A DNA stretch of 64,000 bases from Izhakiella capsodis (GCF_900115045.1 NZ_FOVC01000010.1:67443-131442), one strand, 5' to 3'; positions 9,143 through 17,600 are shown, counted from the first letter of the stretch. The notes: generated by a model from the letters alone, not told the origin. Numbers and translations: made by a program.

Positions 9143-9747
9143 ATTAAACCTTGTCCTTTAATAGAGCTACAAAATTTATATATCTTTCACCGGCCAAAGA
9201 TATAAAAAATCGCCTCTTTATATGTTGATTTTTTGGGAACGATTGGTTTTCATCTCTGCAAGAAAGAGCCGCAGTTCCCCGCATGCAAGAGAGGGTATTG
9301 CCAGCTGGTGACAGTAAGAGTGTTGAATGGCCACCAGTAGGCGCGCATTTTGCCAGCATATGATCAGCAGGCAACATTTAAGAAACGAATGCTCGCAGTT
9401 TTGGTGGCGGCTGTAATCGCGTAGGCTGCTTCTTTGAAATAAAGAAAGGAGGCAAGCTCCCTCTTACTGCCTTAATGGATACATAATCGGGGTAATACGC
9501 TCAGTGGAACGAAAACTCACGTTAAAGAGTATTTTCTTTACAAACCAGCGCCAAACCATATACAGTCCGGCGTTACCGGGCATCAGTAGGTCTTTTCAGA
9601 GAAGTAATGAGCTTGCTGCTCAAGCCTTAATCCTCTGTAACTAATGCAAAAATAATTTTATTGAGATAACAACGTTTTTTGATATTAAAGACATTATTAT
9701 GAATCAATAATATTGGACTAAATTTTTACCAGGGTTACTGGATATCG
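9143..9747. other. Gene-poor stretch upstream of the ADP-ribosyltransferase
   Basis: I find no convincing gene here. The stretch contains the promoter side of the ADP-ribosyltransferase gene, then a Tn3-type terminal repeat (listed separately), then AT-rich DNA leading into a truncated reading frame at 9748. Confidence 0.5.
9489..9526 (+). repeat. Orphan Tn3-type 38-bp terminal inverted repeat
   Basis: The 38 bases starting GGGGTAATACGCTCAGTGGA and ending ACTCACGTTAAA match the Tn3 terminal repeat, differing mainly in a three-base block after GGGGT and at the last base. The orientation puts the element interior to the right. No Tn3 transposase and no partner repeat were seen in the window. 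A truncated serine resolvase lies at 15703-15891. Confidence 0.82.
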
Positions 9748-9950
9748 GTGCATTATGCATCTAATACTCACATCGCAGCTCATGTATTTCATGATTTAAA
9801 CGCCGCATCTAAATTGGCCAATAAAAATCCATCCCAAAAAAATCTCAAGCTTCTACAAAGACTATCTGGTGTGAAAAACACAAGTGAGAATATAACAAAG
9901 AAGTGCGATAATATATCTTATCAGGCTCAAAAATATTTTTTGATTGGTAA
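9748..9950 (+). pseudogene. Truncated N-terminus of an effector-like protein
   Basis: An ATG frame reads MHYASNTHIAAHVFHDLNAA and continues for about 67 residues until it meets an IS6 fragment at about 9951; its last codons are IS sequence. The Ser/Asn/Lys-rich polar start and the setting among effector genes suggest the secretion region of a type III effector whose body was lost. The family is not recognisable. Even the start is uncertain because no strong ribosome binding site is seen. Confidence 0.4.
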
Positions 9951-10301
9951 GTCAACAGCACGGTACAGATAAGCCCACCGGCCGTTAACTCTGATACAGG
10001 TTTCATCGAGATACCAGGAGCAGAATGCTGAAGGATTACGCCAGTACCCGCGCAGCCGTTTTTCCATTTCAGGCGCATAACGCTGAACCCAGCGGTAAAT
10101 CGTGGAGTGATCAACGTTGACACTGCGTTCGGCCAGCATCTCCTGCAGTTCATAATAGCTGATACCGTATTTACAGTACCAGCGCACCGCCCACAGGATG
10201 ATGTCGCGCTGAAAATGCCGGCCTTTGAATGGGTTCATGTGCTGCTCCATCAGCAAAAGGTGACGGTGAGTTTATCACCTCCCGATTTTTGCAACAGTGG
10301 C
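9951..10301 (-). mobile_element. IS6-family fragment: transposase N-terminal half plus terminal repeat
   Basis: The minus strand from 10256 encodes MLMEQHMNPFKGRHFQRDII through the helix-turn-helix and the first catalytic region (WYLDETCIRVNGRW). It then stops matching at about 9951, after RAVD. The terminal repeat TTTGCAACAGTGGC lies at 10288-10301. This copy keeps the DE pair that the full copy at 19808 has changed to DG. The C-terminal half is missing. Confidence 0.88.
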
Positions 10302-10656
10302 TCTCAAAAACCCATAGGATAACAGGAAATTCTATTGATTGAAGACATCACCTAAAAAACTATCTTATCCTTCTTGAGCCTCCGCGAGTCAGCTCAATAT
10401 CTTTACCACTTTAAAACCAGAAGGCGTCTGTGATCTGGGTTTGCGCATACTGCCTTGTAGTGTCTTGATTAAGCCTGTTGTGGTCAGAGAACGCTGTAGG
10501 TTCAGCAAACTTTCCGGATAGTATGCCGTCAGGGTGAGTTGCTCAGCACCAGGCGCTGGCCAGGCAGATAATCGAAATGTGATATTAATTTCTTTACGAT
10601 CTAATAATATTTCTTTCGTCGTTTTATCTCAATTCACATATATCCAGGAGAAACCC
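10302..10656. other. IS-derived and upstream DNA before the LRR gene
   Basis: The first 52 bases are an IS3-type end repeat (listed separately). The rest shows no supported gene. A minus-strand stretch of about 55 codons (about 10398-10560, including LTAYYPESLLNLQRSL) is open and could be a remnant. The LRR gene has a CAGGAG ribosome binding site at its right edge. I did not see a convincing HrpL-type or MxiE-type promoter box. Confidence 0.45.
10303..10354 (+). repeat. 52-bp IS3-end repeat, left copy
   Basis: This begins CTCAAAAACCCATAGGATAA and recurs inverted at 14147-14198 with one mismatch. In the right copy it lies just upstream of a degenerate IS3 orfA, so it is most likely the orfA-side end of that element. 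The two copies bracket the LRR gene. Confidence 0.8.
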
Positions 10657-13404
10657 ATGCTATCCCCCATCAATCGCGCTATCCCGGGCCCCTCTTCATT
10701 ATCATCCCCAGCCACGGTAAATTATCAGAGATCACTAACAGCCTGGAATAACTGGGCAAAAAACGCACCACCAGGAAGTAATGAAGAGCGGGATAAATCA
10801 GTAGAGATTCTTAAAAGTTGTACAATAATGCAGCGATCAACCCTTGATTTATCTGATTTGAATCTCAGTTCTTTGCCCCCCTTTCTGCCAGGCCATATAA
10901 CAGAACTCGATTTATCACGCAATAATTTGACCACGCTGCCTGATGATATGTACAGGCTGGAAAATCTGGAGAGATTATTTCTGAGTGATAATTCTCTGAC
11001 CTCGATTTCAGCTAACCTTCCCGCCAGACTTCATGCTCTATACATTAGCAATAATCAACTGAACATATTATCACCGGATTTTTTTCAGGATTCTCAGATT
11101 CCCAATGATAGAATAATTGACATCAACGACAACCCACTCACTACGCTTACTATTCTCCAACTGGAAGATTTTACAAGGAATTATCCCACCGGGCCGAGGT
11201 TTTATTTTTCCCCGCCAAAACGATGGGCTTATCCATCTTCTTCATTTACTAATACAGCCCTCCACCCCAGATATCTTGAAGATCATATAACATCGCTGTT
11301 TTCAACTGCAGCCAATATAACTCAGGATGAACTGAACCAACTGAATGACTGGTATCACTGGCATACATGGGCAAAGGCGGTACCCCCGGACAGTGATGAA
11401 AAGCGAGATATCGCACTACAAAATATCATAAAGTGTGCAACATATAAGTTAAAGACTCTTGATTTATCTCATTTGAATCTGAGTTCTTTGCCCCCCTTTC
11501 TGCCAGAGCAGCTAGAAAAACTCTACTTATCATCCAATAAATTAAGCGTACTACCTGATAATATAATCAGGCTGAAAAAAATGAATTTATTATATATCGA
11601 TGATAACCTTCTGACTGAGTTTCCTCGCGAGATACTCAATATGAGAAATCTGGAGACGTTAAATCTGCACAAAAATAAACTGACTGAACTCCCTCGTGAT
11701 ATAGCTGGCCTGGAAAAGCTTCAGATATTAGAGCTGAACGAAAATGAAATAATTAAACTCCCTCACGAGATAGCCCGTCTGAGAAATACTGAGATATTAG
11801 AGCTAAGTAAAAATAAACTGGATAAATTTCCCGAACAGATAACCAACCTGAAAAAACTGTGGCAATTAGATCTGAGCTATAATCAGCTAACTAAAATACC
11901 TGAGGAAATAAACAAAATAGAAAATTTACAATTTCTAAAGCTAGACCATAATAAGTTAACCACGGTGCATGAAAATATAACCAACCTGACACAGCTGGAA
12001 GAATTAGATCTAAGTGATAATCAACTGAAAGAACTACCTTTGTCTTCTGCTCTGTCTGCCTGCCTCAACATTGATATCACAAATAACCCACTTACAGAAG
12101 ATGCAATTTATCATATACGCTTGCTTGCAGAGCATCGTGGTCTTAGAATTAATTTTTCCGCCCCCTCTGTACCAGCTATCCCCGATCAGAGCCTGATACT
12201 GCAGACAGATCAATCCCCCTTAACTGCCCTGAAAACTGTTGTGAATCTGGCAGAAAAAGCCGCTCAACATCCATCTGAAGTAGCAAAAACCATCGCAGAC
12301 GGAAAAATCAGCCACAGCCTGGCCAGCCTGGCTGAAAAAGGGGGCATGAGCTATGTTGTTGATGCCTATATTTCTCTTATTGAACTGATATATAAAGACA
12401 AGCGCCTTGACGGGCAGGCGGTGATAAATAACTTACTTCCTGCTACAGAACATGATAAGAATAAATCTCTGTTTTATGCCATGATCGGTGCAAAATGGCC
12501 TGCAGATGCGGTAACAAGAATCTGTGCTCTGCTGGCAGATATAGCAGAAAATGAGACTTATCGTGCACAAATCATCCATCACTTATCTCTGACACAATCA
12601 GGCTATAGTTTCCCGTTTCGCGCTGCACTTTCTGCCCCAGCTGATACTTACAAACTGGCTAAACGTGCCGATAAAATTAATGAAAACAATAGCGCAAAGC
12701 ACTGGCTGAAAGAAAGCCAGCTTATTCCTAAAAAACGAGGATTATATAAGCTACCAGCGGGCGTTATCAGCAACAAAGATATAATCCATGAGACAAGCTA
12801 TGAATCATTGCTGAACACCATTACAAACATAACTGTCCCTGAAACCATTTGTGCCTGGGAAAAGAGCCTAGAAGAAAAAGCCTCACTTGCACGGGCTGTA
12901 GAATCAGCAAAGCAAGCCTTTGATGATATTAATACCAGGAACGAAAAAGTTAAAAAAAGGATAGCAGATGATATGTCAACCGCTGCTGAAAAGCATAATG
13001 CCCAACAGGAAGCACTGTTTGATGCCAGCAAAAGACAAAAAGTTGTACTGGATAAAGCAAGACAGGCCTCAAAAGCAGAGAGAAATGCAACCAGAACCCG
13101 TTCAGATAAATACTCTGTCCCCGGAACGTCTGCAGAATATATTACCAGCAATAAAGCGTCTAGATATAATACAGGAATTAAGCCCAGTACAGCTGATTAT
13201 GCTAGCCACCATAGTAATGTGACAGATGAATATTTAGAAAGCAGATTTCAGAACATCAGATCTAATACAGCACAATCTGCTGTTGCCAGCCATAGCAGAA
13301 TAGAAGATATAGAAAACAGACTTCTGGATTTAAAAATGCCTGATGTCCCTGAAAATGATGAAATAGCATTGCGGCGGTCAGAAAGATTAAAGCTAAAAAA
13401 ATAG
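10657..13404 (+). CDS. Large leucine-rich-repeat protein with SspH/IpaH-type N-terminus, candidate effector
   Basis: The 915-residue protein starts MLSPINRAIPGP at 10657, where CAGGAG gives a good binding site; an upstream ATG at 10534 lacks one. Residues about 29-165 hold a module like the N-terminus of SspH/SlrP/IpaH effectors (AWNNWAKNAPPG, a Cys-ending helix, then short LRRs). A second module starts about 205 residues later (WHTWAKAVPPDSD) and leads into roughly ten LRRs of the xLPxxIxxLxxLxxLxLxxN type up to residue 485. The usual C-terminal NEL ubiquitin-ligase domain with its CxD motif is absent. Residues about 510-730 are a helical region I do not recognise. A charged coiled coil covers about 760-810, and the protein ends RRSERLKLKK. 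Host-cell delivery is inferred from the N-terminal family and neighbours. Confidence 0.75.
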   Translation: MLSPINRAIPGPSSLSSPATVNYQRSLTAWNNWAKNAPPGSNEERDKSVEILKSCTIMQRSTLDLSDLNLSSLPPFLPGHITELDLSRNNLTTLPDDMYRLENLERLFLSDNSLTSISANLPARLHALYISNNQLNILSPDFFQDSQIPNDRIIDINDNPLTTLTILQLEDFTRNYPTGPRFYFSPPKRWAYPSSSFTNTALHPRYLEDHITSLFSTAANITQDELNQLNDWYHWHTWAKAVPPDSDEKRDIALQNIIKCATYKLKTLDLSHLNLSSLPPFLPEQLEKLYLSSNKLSVLPDNIIRLKKMNLLYIDDNLLTEFPREILNMRNLETLNLHKNKLTELPRDIAGLEKLQILELNENEIIKLPHEIARLRNTEILELSKNKLDKFPEQITNLKKLWQLDLSYNQLTKIPEEINKIENLQFLKLDHNKLTTVHENITNLTQLEELDLSDNQLKELPLSSALSACLNIDITNNPLTEDAIYHIRLLAEHRGLRINFSAPSVPAIPDQSLILQTDQSPLTALKTVVNLAEKAAQHPSEVAKTIADGKISHSLASLAEKGGMSYVVDAYISLIELIYKDKRLDGQAVINNLLPATEHDKNKSLFYAMIGAKWPADAVTRICALLADIAENETYRAQIIHHLSLTQSGYSFPFRAALSAPADTYKLAKRADKINENNSAKHWLKESQLIPKKRGLYKLPAGVISNKDIIHETSYESLLNTITNITVPETICAWEKSLEEKASLARAVESAKQAFDDINTRNEKVKKRIADDMSTAAEKHNAQQEALFDASKRQKVVLDKARQASKAERNATRTRSDKYSVPGTSAEYITSNKASRYNTGIKPSTADYASHHSNVTDEYLESRFQNIRSNTAQSAVASHSRIEDIENRLLDLKMPDVPENDEIALRRSERLKLKK

Positions 13405-13508
13405 CTATCCCTGCCTGACACCAGAATATGACCTTCCCCCTGAAAACAGTTCAAAGCTAAACTGGCGTATCCTGTCTTTTTTTCACTTCACCGGGAGGTA
13501 TATCCGCC

Positions 13509-13590
13509 ATGAAAAAGACCCGCTATACCGGAGAACAGATTGCATTTGCGCTGAAACAGGCCGAAACCGGTACCCGCGTTGGGGAATTCT
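13509..13590 (+). mobile_element. IS3-family orfA stub
   Basis: The ATG at 13509 starts MKKTRYTGEQIAFALKQAET and continues GTRVGEFCRKL, the start of an IS3-family (IS407-group-like) orfA. Similarity stops at about 13590, where a different, inverted IS3 remnant begins. It is a non-functional end fragment. Confidence 0.8.
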
Positions 13591-14198
13591 GCAGAAAGCT
13601 GTTTCTTCAGCCTGCCTGCCCGGTAACGGCTCAGGGGGTCACCTGCTGCAGTCATCATCGCGGACAGACTGCGGGACCCCGCTGAGCCACCACTCAGAGC
13701 ATGAAGCCGTTTCAGCTCACTGTGCAGCGACAGCTGTTTTACATCAACCGGACGGTGTGCCTGACGCTGATAAGTTGCGGTGCAGATTCAGGGCGGTGCA
13801 GAGCCGCCTTACCGGATAATGCGCTTTCAGTGCCGTTATCAGCGTCTGTTTCTCAGGCTGTCTGACATTAAGCGCGCGGACGCTTTTTTTACTATGTCAT
13901 TTTCTTCCTGTAGCCACCTGGGCTGCTTTTCCAGCTCACGAATACGCTGTGCCTCTGTGGTCAGTGGCTGCCGGCTCAGGATAACCCCCTGCTGCTCCTG
14001 CCTGAAACGCCTGACCCAAGTTGCTCATGGCGAATTGACTGACACCCGTAGAGCGGGCAGCTTCTGCAATACCATCGCCCTGACTGAGAACCAGGCTGGC
14101 GGCTTCCCGTTTAAATTCTGAGCGGTATGAGCGGTTGCCTTGACTTTAGGTGATGCCTTCAATCAATAGAATTTCCTGTTATCCTATGGGTTTTTGAG
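13591..14198 (-). mobile_element. Degenerate IS3-family element (orfA and start of orfB)
   Basis: Reading the minus strand from about 14125 gives FKREAASLVLSQGDGIAEAA and RSTGVSQFAMSNL. After frameshifts it continues with RIRELEKQPRWLQEENDIVK and then orfB-like text (QAHRPVDVKQLSLHSELKRL, SAGSRSLSAMMTAAGD). At least two frame changes and a missing 3' part make it a dead element. Its upstream end carries the 52-bp repeat shared with 10303-10354. Confidence 0.78.
14147..14198 (-). repeat. 52-bp IS3-end repeat, right copy
   Basis: This is the inverted copy of 10303-10354, 51 of 52 bases identical, ending TTTTTGAG. IS1-family sequence starts directly after it. Confidence 0.8.
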
Positions 14199-14478
14199 GT
14201 TTCCTGTTGCTACTGTTATCGTCCATTGTCCCCGATGCCATTCAGATGAAATTTATCGCCATGGTCGTAGTACCTCACGACATGAGCGCTTTCGGTGCCG
14301 GTTATGTAAACGTGTTTTCCAGCTGACCTATACTTATGAAGCGCGGAAGCCCGGAGTCAAAGAGCAAATCGTTGATATGGCCCATAGCGGCTCCGGTGTG
14401 CGCGATACCGCCAGAACGCTGAAGATCGGGATCAACACAGTCATACGTACTTTAAAAAACTCTCACCCCGCAGGATAA
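14194..14478 (+). pseudogene. insA: IS1 InsA, start codon lost
   Basis: Residues from VATVIVHCPRCHSDEIYRHG match IS1 InsA, with a CxxC zinc ribbon (CPRC and CRLC) and the helix-turn-helix region DTARTLKIGINTVIRTLKNS. The codon where the InsA start is expected is GTT. Only a TTG at 14194, within the adjoining repeat, could start translation. The slippery run AAAAAAC at 14454-14460 is the typical IS1 -1 frameshift signal for making the InsAB' transposase. Confidence 0.75.
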
Positions 14479-14914
14479 CCTCTTCTCCGGTCGCTCACGC
14501 TGATGTGGCGCTTATCTGTGAACTTGATGAACAATGGAGCTTCGTGGGCAGTAAGGCAGTCCAACACTGGCTCTGGTACGCGTACAACACCAAAACTGGC
14601 GGTGTACTGGCCTCCACCTTCGGGCTACGGAATGATGAGACCTGCAGAGAGCTACTGGCGCTGCTGACGCCCTTCAACACTGGCATGATAACGAGTGACG
14701 ACTGGGGCAGTTATGGCAGAGAAGTGCCGAAGGAGAAGCACCTGACAGGTCAAATTTTCACACAGCGCATTGAGCGTAACAATCTGACGCTCCGAACCCG
14801 TATCAAACGGCTGGCTCGCAAAACGATTTGTTTCTCACGCTCCATCGAGGTCCACGAAAAAGTCATCCGCTCCTTTATCGAAAAGTATATGTTCTACTAA
14901 TTGTAGTCATTACC
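14206..14914 (+). mobile_element. IS1-family element lacking its left end
   Basis: The segment carries insA, a frameshift site and insB, and ends with the right terminal repeat TTGTAGTCATTACC (14901-14914). The left terminal repeat and the normal insA start codon are replaced by the IS3-end repeat, so this copy cannot transpose by itself. Confidence 0.85.
14505..14900 (+). CDS. insB: IS1 InsB (transposase catalytic part)
   Basis: This 131-residue frame carries the IS1 catalytic core: CELDEQWSFVGSK, the aspartate in TSDDWGSYG, and the tail FTQRIERNNLTLRTRIKRLA. In IS1 it is normally made as an InsA-InsB fusion through a -1 frameshift. The coding part appears intact, but the missing left end of the element makes it non-mobile in cis. 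A nearby GTG could act as an independent start. Confidence 0.8.
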   Translation: MALICELDEQWSFVGSKAVQHWLWYAYNTKTGGVLASTFGLRNDETCRELLALLTPFNTGMITSDDWGSYGREVPKEKHLTGQIFTQRIERNNLTLRTRIKRLARKTICFSRSIEVHEKVIRSFIEKYMFY

Positions 14915-14945
14915 CTATTTCCTTATAAATAAAGTTACGATGATG

Positions 14946-15142
14946 CTAACGTTTGAACTTTACAATCTCACATATTGATAAAATAACCATCACAAATACA
15001 AAAAATACGGGGATAAGCCAGATTGGACTGTCAGAAAAAAAACCTGAACTAAAGCAAAAATTATTGTCAGCGCTACCGGGCCATAATAAGAAATCAATGA
15101 TCTGAATACCCGTCTGAAAAACCTTTTAATAAAATTCATCAT
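14946..15142 (-). pseudogene. Small membrane protein, frame broken at an oligo-T run
   Basis: From the ATG at 15142 the frame reads MMNFIKRFFRRVFRSLISYY then GPVALTIIFALVQVFF and would end at about 14990. Shifting frame at the eight-base T/A run gives a longer hydrophobic end (SPIWLIPVFFVFVMVILSIC, then EIVKFKR and a stop at 14946). Two predicted membrane segments result. It directly follows the pseudogene at 15145-15702 and was probably its partner. No family assigned. Confidence 0.45.
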
Positions 15143-15144
15143 AA

Positions 15145-15702
15145 TTATCGAATCATTCTAGTGATGATATCTGCAATACCATCATCCGATTCCCATTGTG
15201 CTTTAAACGCCTCAGCCCGCTCAAACAATGGCTCTATCAAGAAGTACATCATTTCTAGTTGTTGCATGTAGAGTGCAAAGTAATAGGCTGGTATTGGACG
15301 TGTAGGCGATGGGCACTATCTGCCGCTTTCTGTACCACGCCGTATATGCCAATAACCCCTACAACCTCGCCTGCTCTTCGACCTACCAGTGCACTGAGTT
15401 CAAGACTTAGATTCATGCCTGCTGCAACAAATGATGCTGTCGCCAGAGCAAACCCAGCGTTTGTGAGTGAACTGGCAGCAATATGGATATTAACAGCCAT
15501 AAGCATTTGTTTGATGCGCTCCAGTTGATCGGAGGTTTTATGTTCAAATACTTCTTTGAAATATATTTTGAGCATGTCATACGCAACATTGCCATGTTGA
15601 AAAAGATAAATAACGCCGTTTCTGAATCGAATGTCTTCGGTCTTTTGTTTCTGGCAGACATCCTGATATTCATCCGTAAAACAGGATGTGTAATACATAA
15701 CT
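15145..15702 (-). pseudogene. Degenerate gene of unknown function (frameshifted, 5' truncated)
   Basis: The minus strand encodes DVCQKQKTEDIRFRNGVIYL, a hydrophobic alanine-rich stretch (ALATASFVAAGMNLSLELSA) and VVQKAADSAHRLHVQY. After a frame change near 15275 it continues YYFALYMQQLEMMYFLIEPL and ends at 15145. Joined, it gives a coherent protein of about 185 residues. The 5' end is fused to a serine-recombinase stub at about 15703. I do not recognise the function; the alpha-helical layout with an Ala/Gly-rich segment suggests a membrane-associated protein. Confidence 0.5.
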
Positions 15703-15891
15703 AGGGCGACTGTCATTGAGCAAACGAAAAAGTTCGGGGCGCTCCAAGCGTGCGCCTGATTCATTCTCAGCATAATAGTTACAGATGATGACATTATGCT
15801 CACGAGCAAAGCAATCAAGCATATCGCGGGCACGTTGTGCATCCTGCTCACTGGTGGAAGCCCGCAGGTAGGCGCGTACAAACATAGACAT
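15703..15891 (-). pseudogene. Serine recombinase (resolvase) N-terminal fragment
   Basis: The ATG at 15891 starts MSMFVRAYLRASTSEQDAQR. The frame continues with ENESGARLERPELFRLLNDS and breaks after RP, where unrelated sequence begins. The RAYLRAST segment holds the catalytic serine of the resolvase/invertase family. It resembles TnpR of Tn3-type transposons, consistent with the orphan Tn3 repeat at 9489. Catalytic arginines and the DNA-binding domain are missing. Confidence 0.8.
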
Positions 15892-16251
15892 GGTACTGTT
15901 AGAGTTCTTTGGTGACACCGGTCTGGTTAGGATTAGTACTATCACTATAAACAGTACCGGATTCTGCCAGTCCGGTATAGAGATACCCATACAGTATCCG
16001 CTTCTATGTAGTTCAGAGAAAACTACGCTATAATGAATCTCTCCATAGCTTTGGTCACCCCATGATTGCACTGGAGTTAATCAGGCATAGATCCCGGAGA
16101 AGTCCTTTTTATTCGTTATGCGGCTGATTCTCAATTAGCACCTGCGTTTTAAGACACTTTGAAGAAAACCGTCTTTAAAATGCAGAGATTATCATTTAAA
16201 GAAAAGGCTGTCTCATCGCTAACTTTGCAACAGTGCCTTATTCAGGATATC
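15892..16251. other. Intergenic debris between resolvase stub and CNF-like gene
   Basis: No gene is supported. The left part is the upstream region of the resolvase stub and could include the remains of a res site. The right part contains a short IS26-type end (listed separately) 14 bases from the CNF-like stop codon. Confidence 0.4.
16202..16237 (+). mobile_element. IS26-type terminal fragment (about 36 bp)
   Basis: The complement reads GGCACTGTTGCAAAGTTAGC followed by GATGAGACAGCC, matching the left end of IS26/IS15-type elements rather than the local IS6 copies. Similarity stops after about 36 bases. It lies directly downstream of the CNF-like gene. Confidence 0.75.
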
Positions 16252-17418
16252 TTAGTTTTGTATGATCGGCTTCTCTATCGGGCCGCTCAGAACATATGTC
16301 ATAGAGTCAGTCTCTAATGTTTTTTTATCAATTGTCATATCATCGCTAAGCATATTAATTTCTATCACACCTCCTTTATTAACCAGCATAGCCATTGTGT
16401 TAGCTACTCTTGATTTATTTTCACCAACAAGAATTGAAGGCTTATTATAATCAAAGGAGAGTACTTTTTTTTTACTGCCAATGGTTTCTCCATGCCCGCA
16501 AAAAGCCATCATACAGATATCGAAATTATCATGAAGATAACTGGAAAGCGTCTCAATATCAATTTCTTTGTCGGTATCGGAAGTTGATCCAGTCATTTTA
16601 TTATGACTCTCAATTATAGATTTTGAACCATCTTTTTTTGTTTCCCATATGGATTTGTCATTACCAGGTTGCCCACTATGAAATGCATAAAAATAATTAT
16701 CTTTCAAACCATAAACCATGGTGCAACCGGAAAGCTCACCACCATGAATAAGTAATGGTCTATCTGGTGTAAGTTGATTTATATCAAGTCTGAAACCTAC
16801 CGTTCCACAGTTGCCACTGTCTAATTGAATTATTTTTAAATCATGATTAAATGTTTGTTTGTTATAATAGTTCCCTATTGGGGTGCCTGGTATTATTTCT
16901 GCTGATTTGATTTTATCTCCGTTGTAACATTCAATTCCAAAATTTACACTGGATATATTTTCTCTCAGGATCCCATGGTTTTTATCGCTTATTATATAGT
17001 CATATGTGACAGGTAAATTATCATTCTTAGCTTCCATAGATATAATTCCTTTGCCTATAAACGGCCTGATGTTTCCATTCATAACACTAGCGCTTTCTTT
17101 TAATAGTTCTTTTTTCTCGCCAGTTGTTAGTTTTGTTACTACCCTATTAAATCTTGATGTTTCAATAAAATTACTTCTTGCAGTACATCCTGAATCAGGC
17201 AAAACATAAGACTTACTTATAAGCTCTCTCATGTTAGGTTTTTTTTCTCCTCCACTATGAGAAAAATGGTGATTAAAGAATCTCCTTATCATTGTAATAG
17301 GCGTGTTTTTCGCACTTTTAACGCTATTAGTAAATTGTGAATTATTGTCTTTGCTATTTATTTTAGGAGCAGTGATATTATTGACAGTATAAGAACGACT
17401 ATTATTGAATACCTTCAT
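16252..17418 (-). CDS. CNF-type glutamine deamidase-like protein, candidate effector
   Basis: The 388-residue protein has no Sec signal and a polar Asn/Ser/Lys-rich N-terminus. Its C-terminal half carries GGELSGCTMVYGLKDNYFYA followed by FHSG. This is the LSGC motif of cytotoxic necrotizing factor catalytic domains, with Cys232 and His247 spaced 15 residues apart as in CNF1 (Cys866 and His881). Those enzymes deamidate a switch glutamine of Rho GTPases. The 160 residues before the core are not recognisable and may direct secretion or localisation. The gene is AT-rich, intact, flanked by IS debris, and has a weak binding site. The Rho target and type III delivery are inferences; the catalytic pair is directly visible. 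Confidence 0.7.
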   Translation of the reverse strand: MKVFNNSRSYTVNNITAPKINSKDNNSQFTNSVKSAKNTPITMIRRFFNHHFSHSGGEKKPNMRELISKSYVLPDSGCTARSNFIETSRFNRVVTKLTTGEKKELLKESASVMNGNIRPFIGKGIISMEAKNDNLPVTYDYIISDKNHGILRENISSVNFGIECYNGDKIKSAEIIPGTPIGNYYNKQTFNHDLKIIQLDSGNCGTVGFRLDINQLTPDRPLLIHGGELSGCTMVYGLKDNYFYAFHSGQPGNDKSIWETKKDGSKSIIESHNKMTGSTSDTDKEIDIETLSSYLHDNFDICMMAFCGHGETIGSKKKVLSFDYNKPSILVGENKSRVANTMAMLVNKGGVIEINMLSDDMTIDKKTLETDSMTYVLSGPIEKPIIQN

Positions 17419-17600
17419 AGTATATTAAACCCTTTTTTAAAAACCGTATATTTAAAATATTATTAAAACGATTACTATAAAAAAATGATAAAATTAAAGC
17501 ATTGTAATACGCATCAGGATTGCGCGGAACGTTCTACCTCAGAAGATGAAGCATATCTGATGATGGATGGCGTAAAAACTGTTATGCGCGAGCTGGCTGA

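Noticed and set aside
9144..9377. 77-codon minus frame directly upstream of the ADP-ribosyltransferase
   Set aside because: No start signal or similarity; more likely leader and promoter DNA.
10398..10560. Open minus-strand stretch with LTAYYPESLLNLQRSL
   Set aside because: No start and no recognisable family; mentioned only as part of the IS-derived interval.
17419..17520. MxiE-box-like T-rich sequence upstream of the CNF-like gene
   Set aside because: The match to the published consensus is poor and the region is simply AT-rich.
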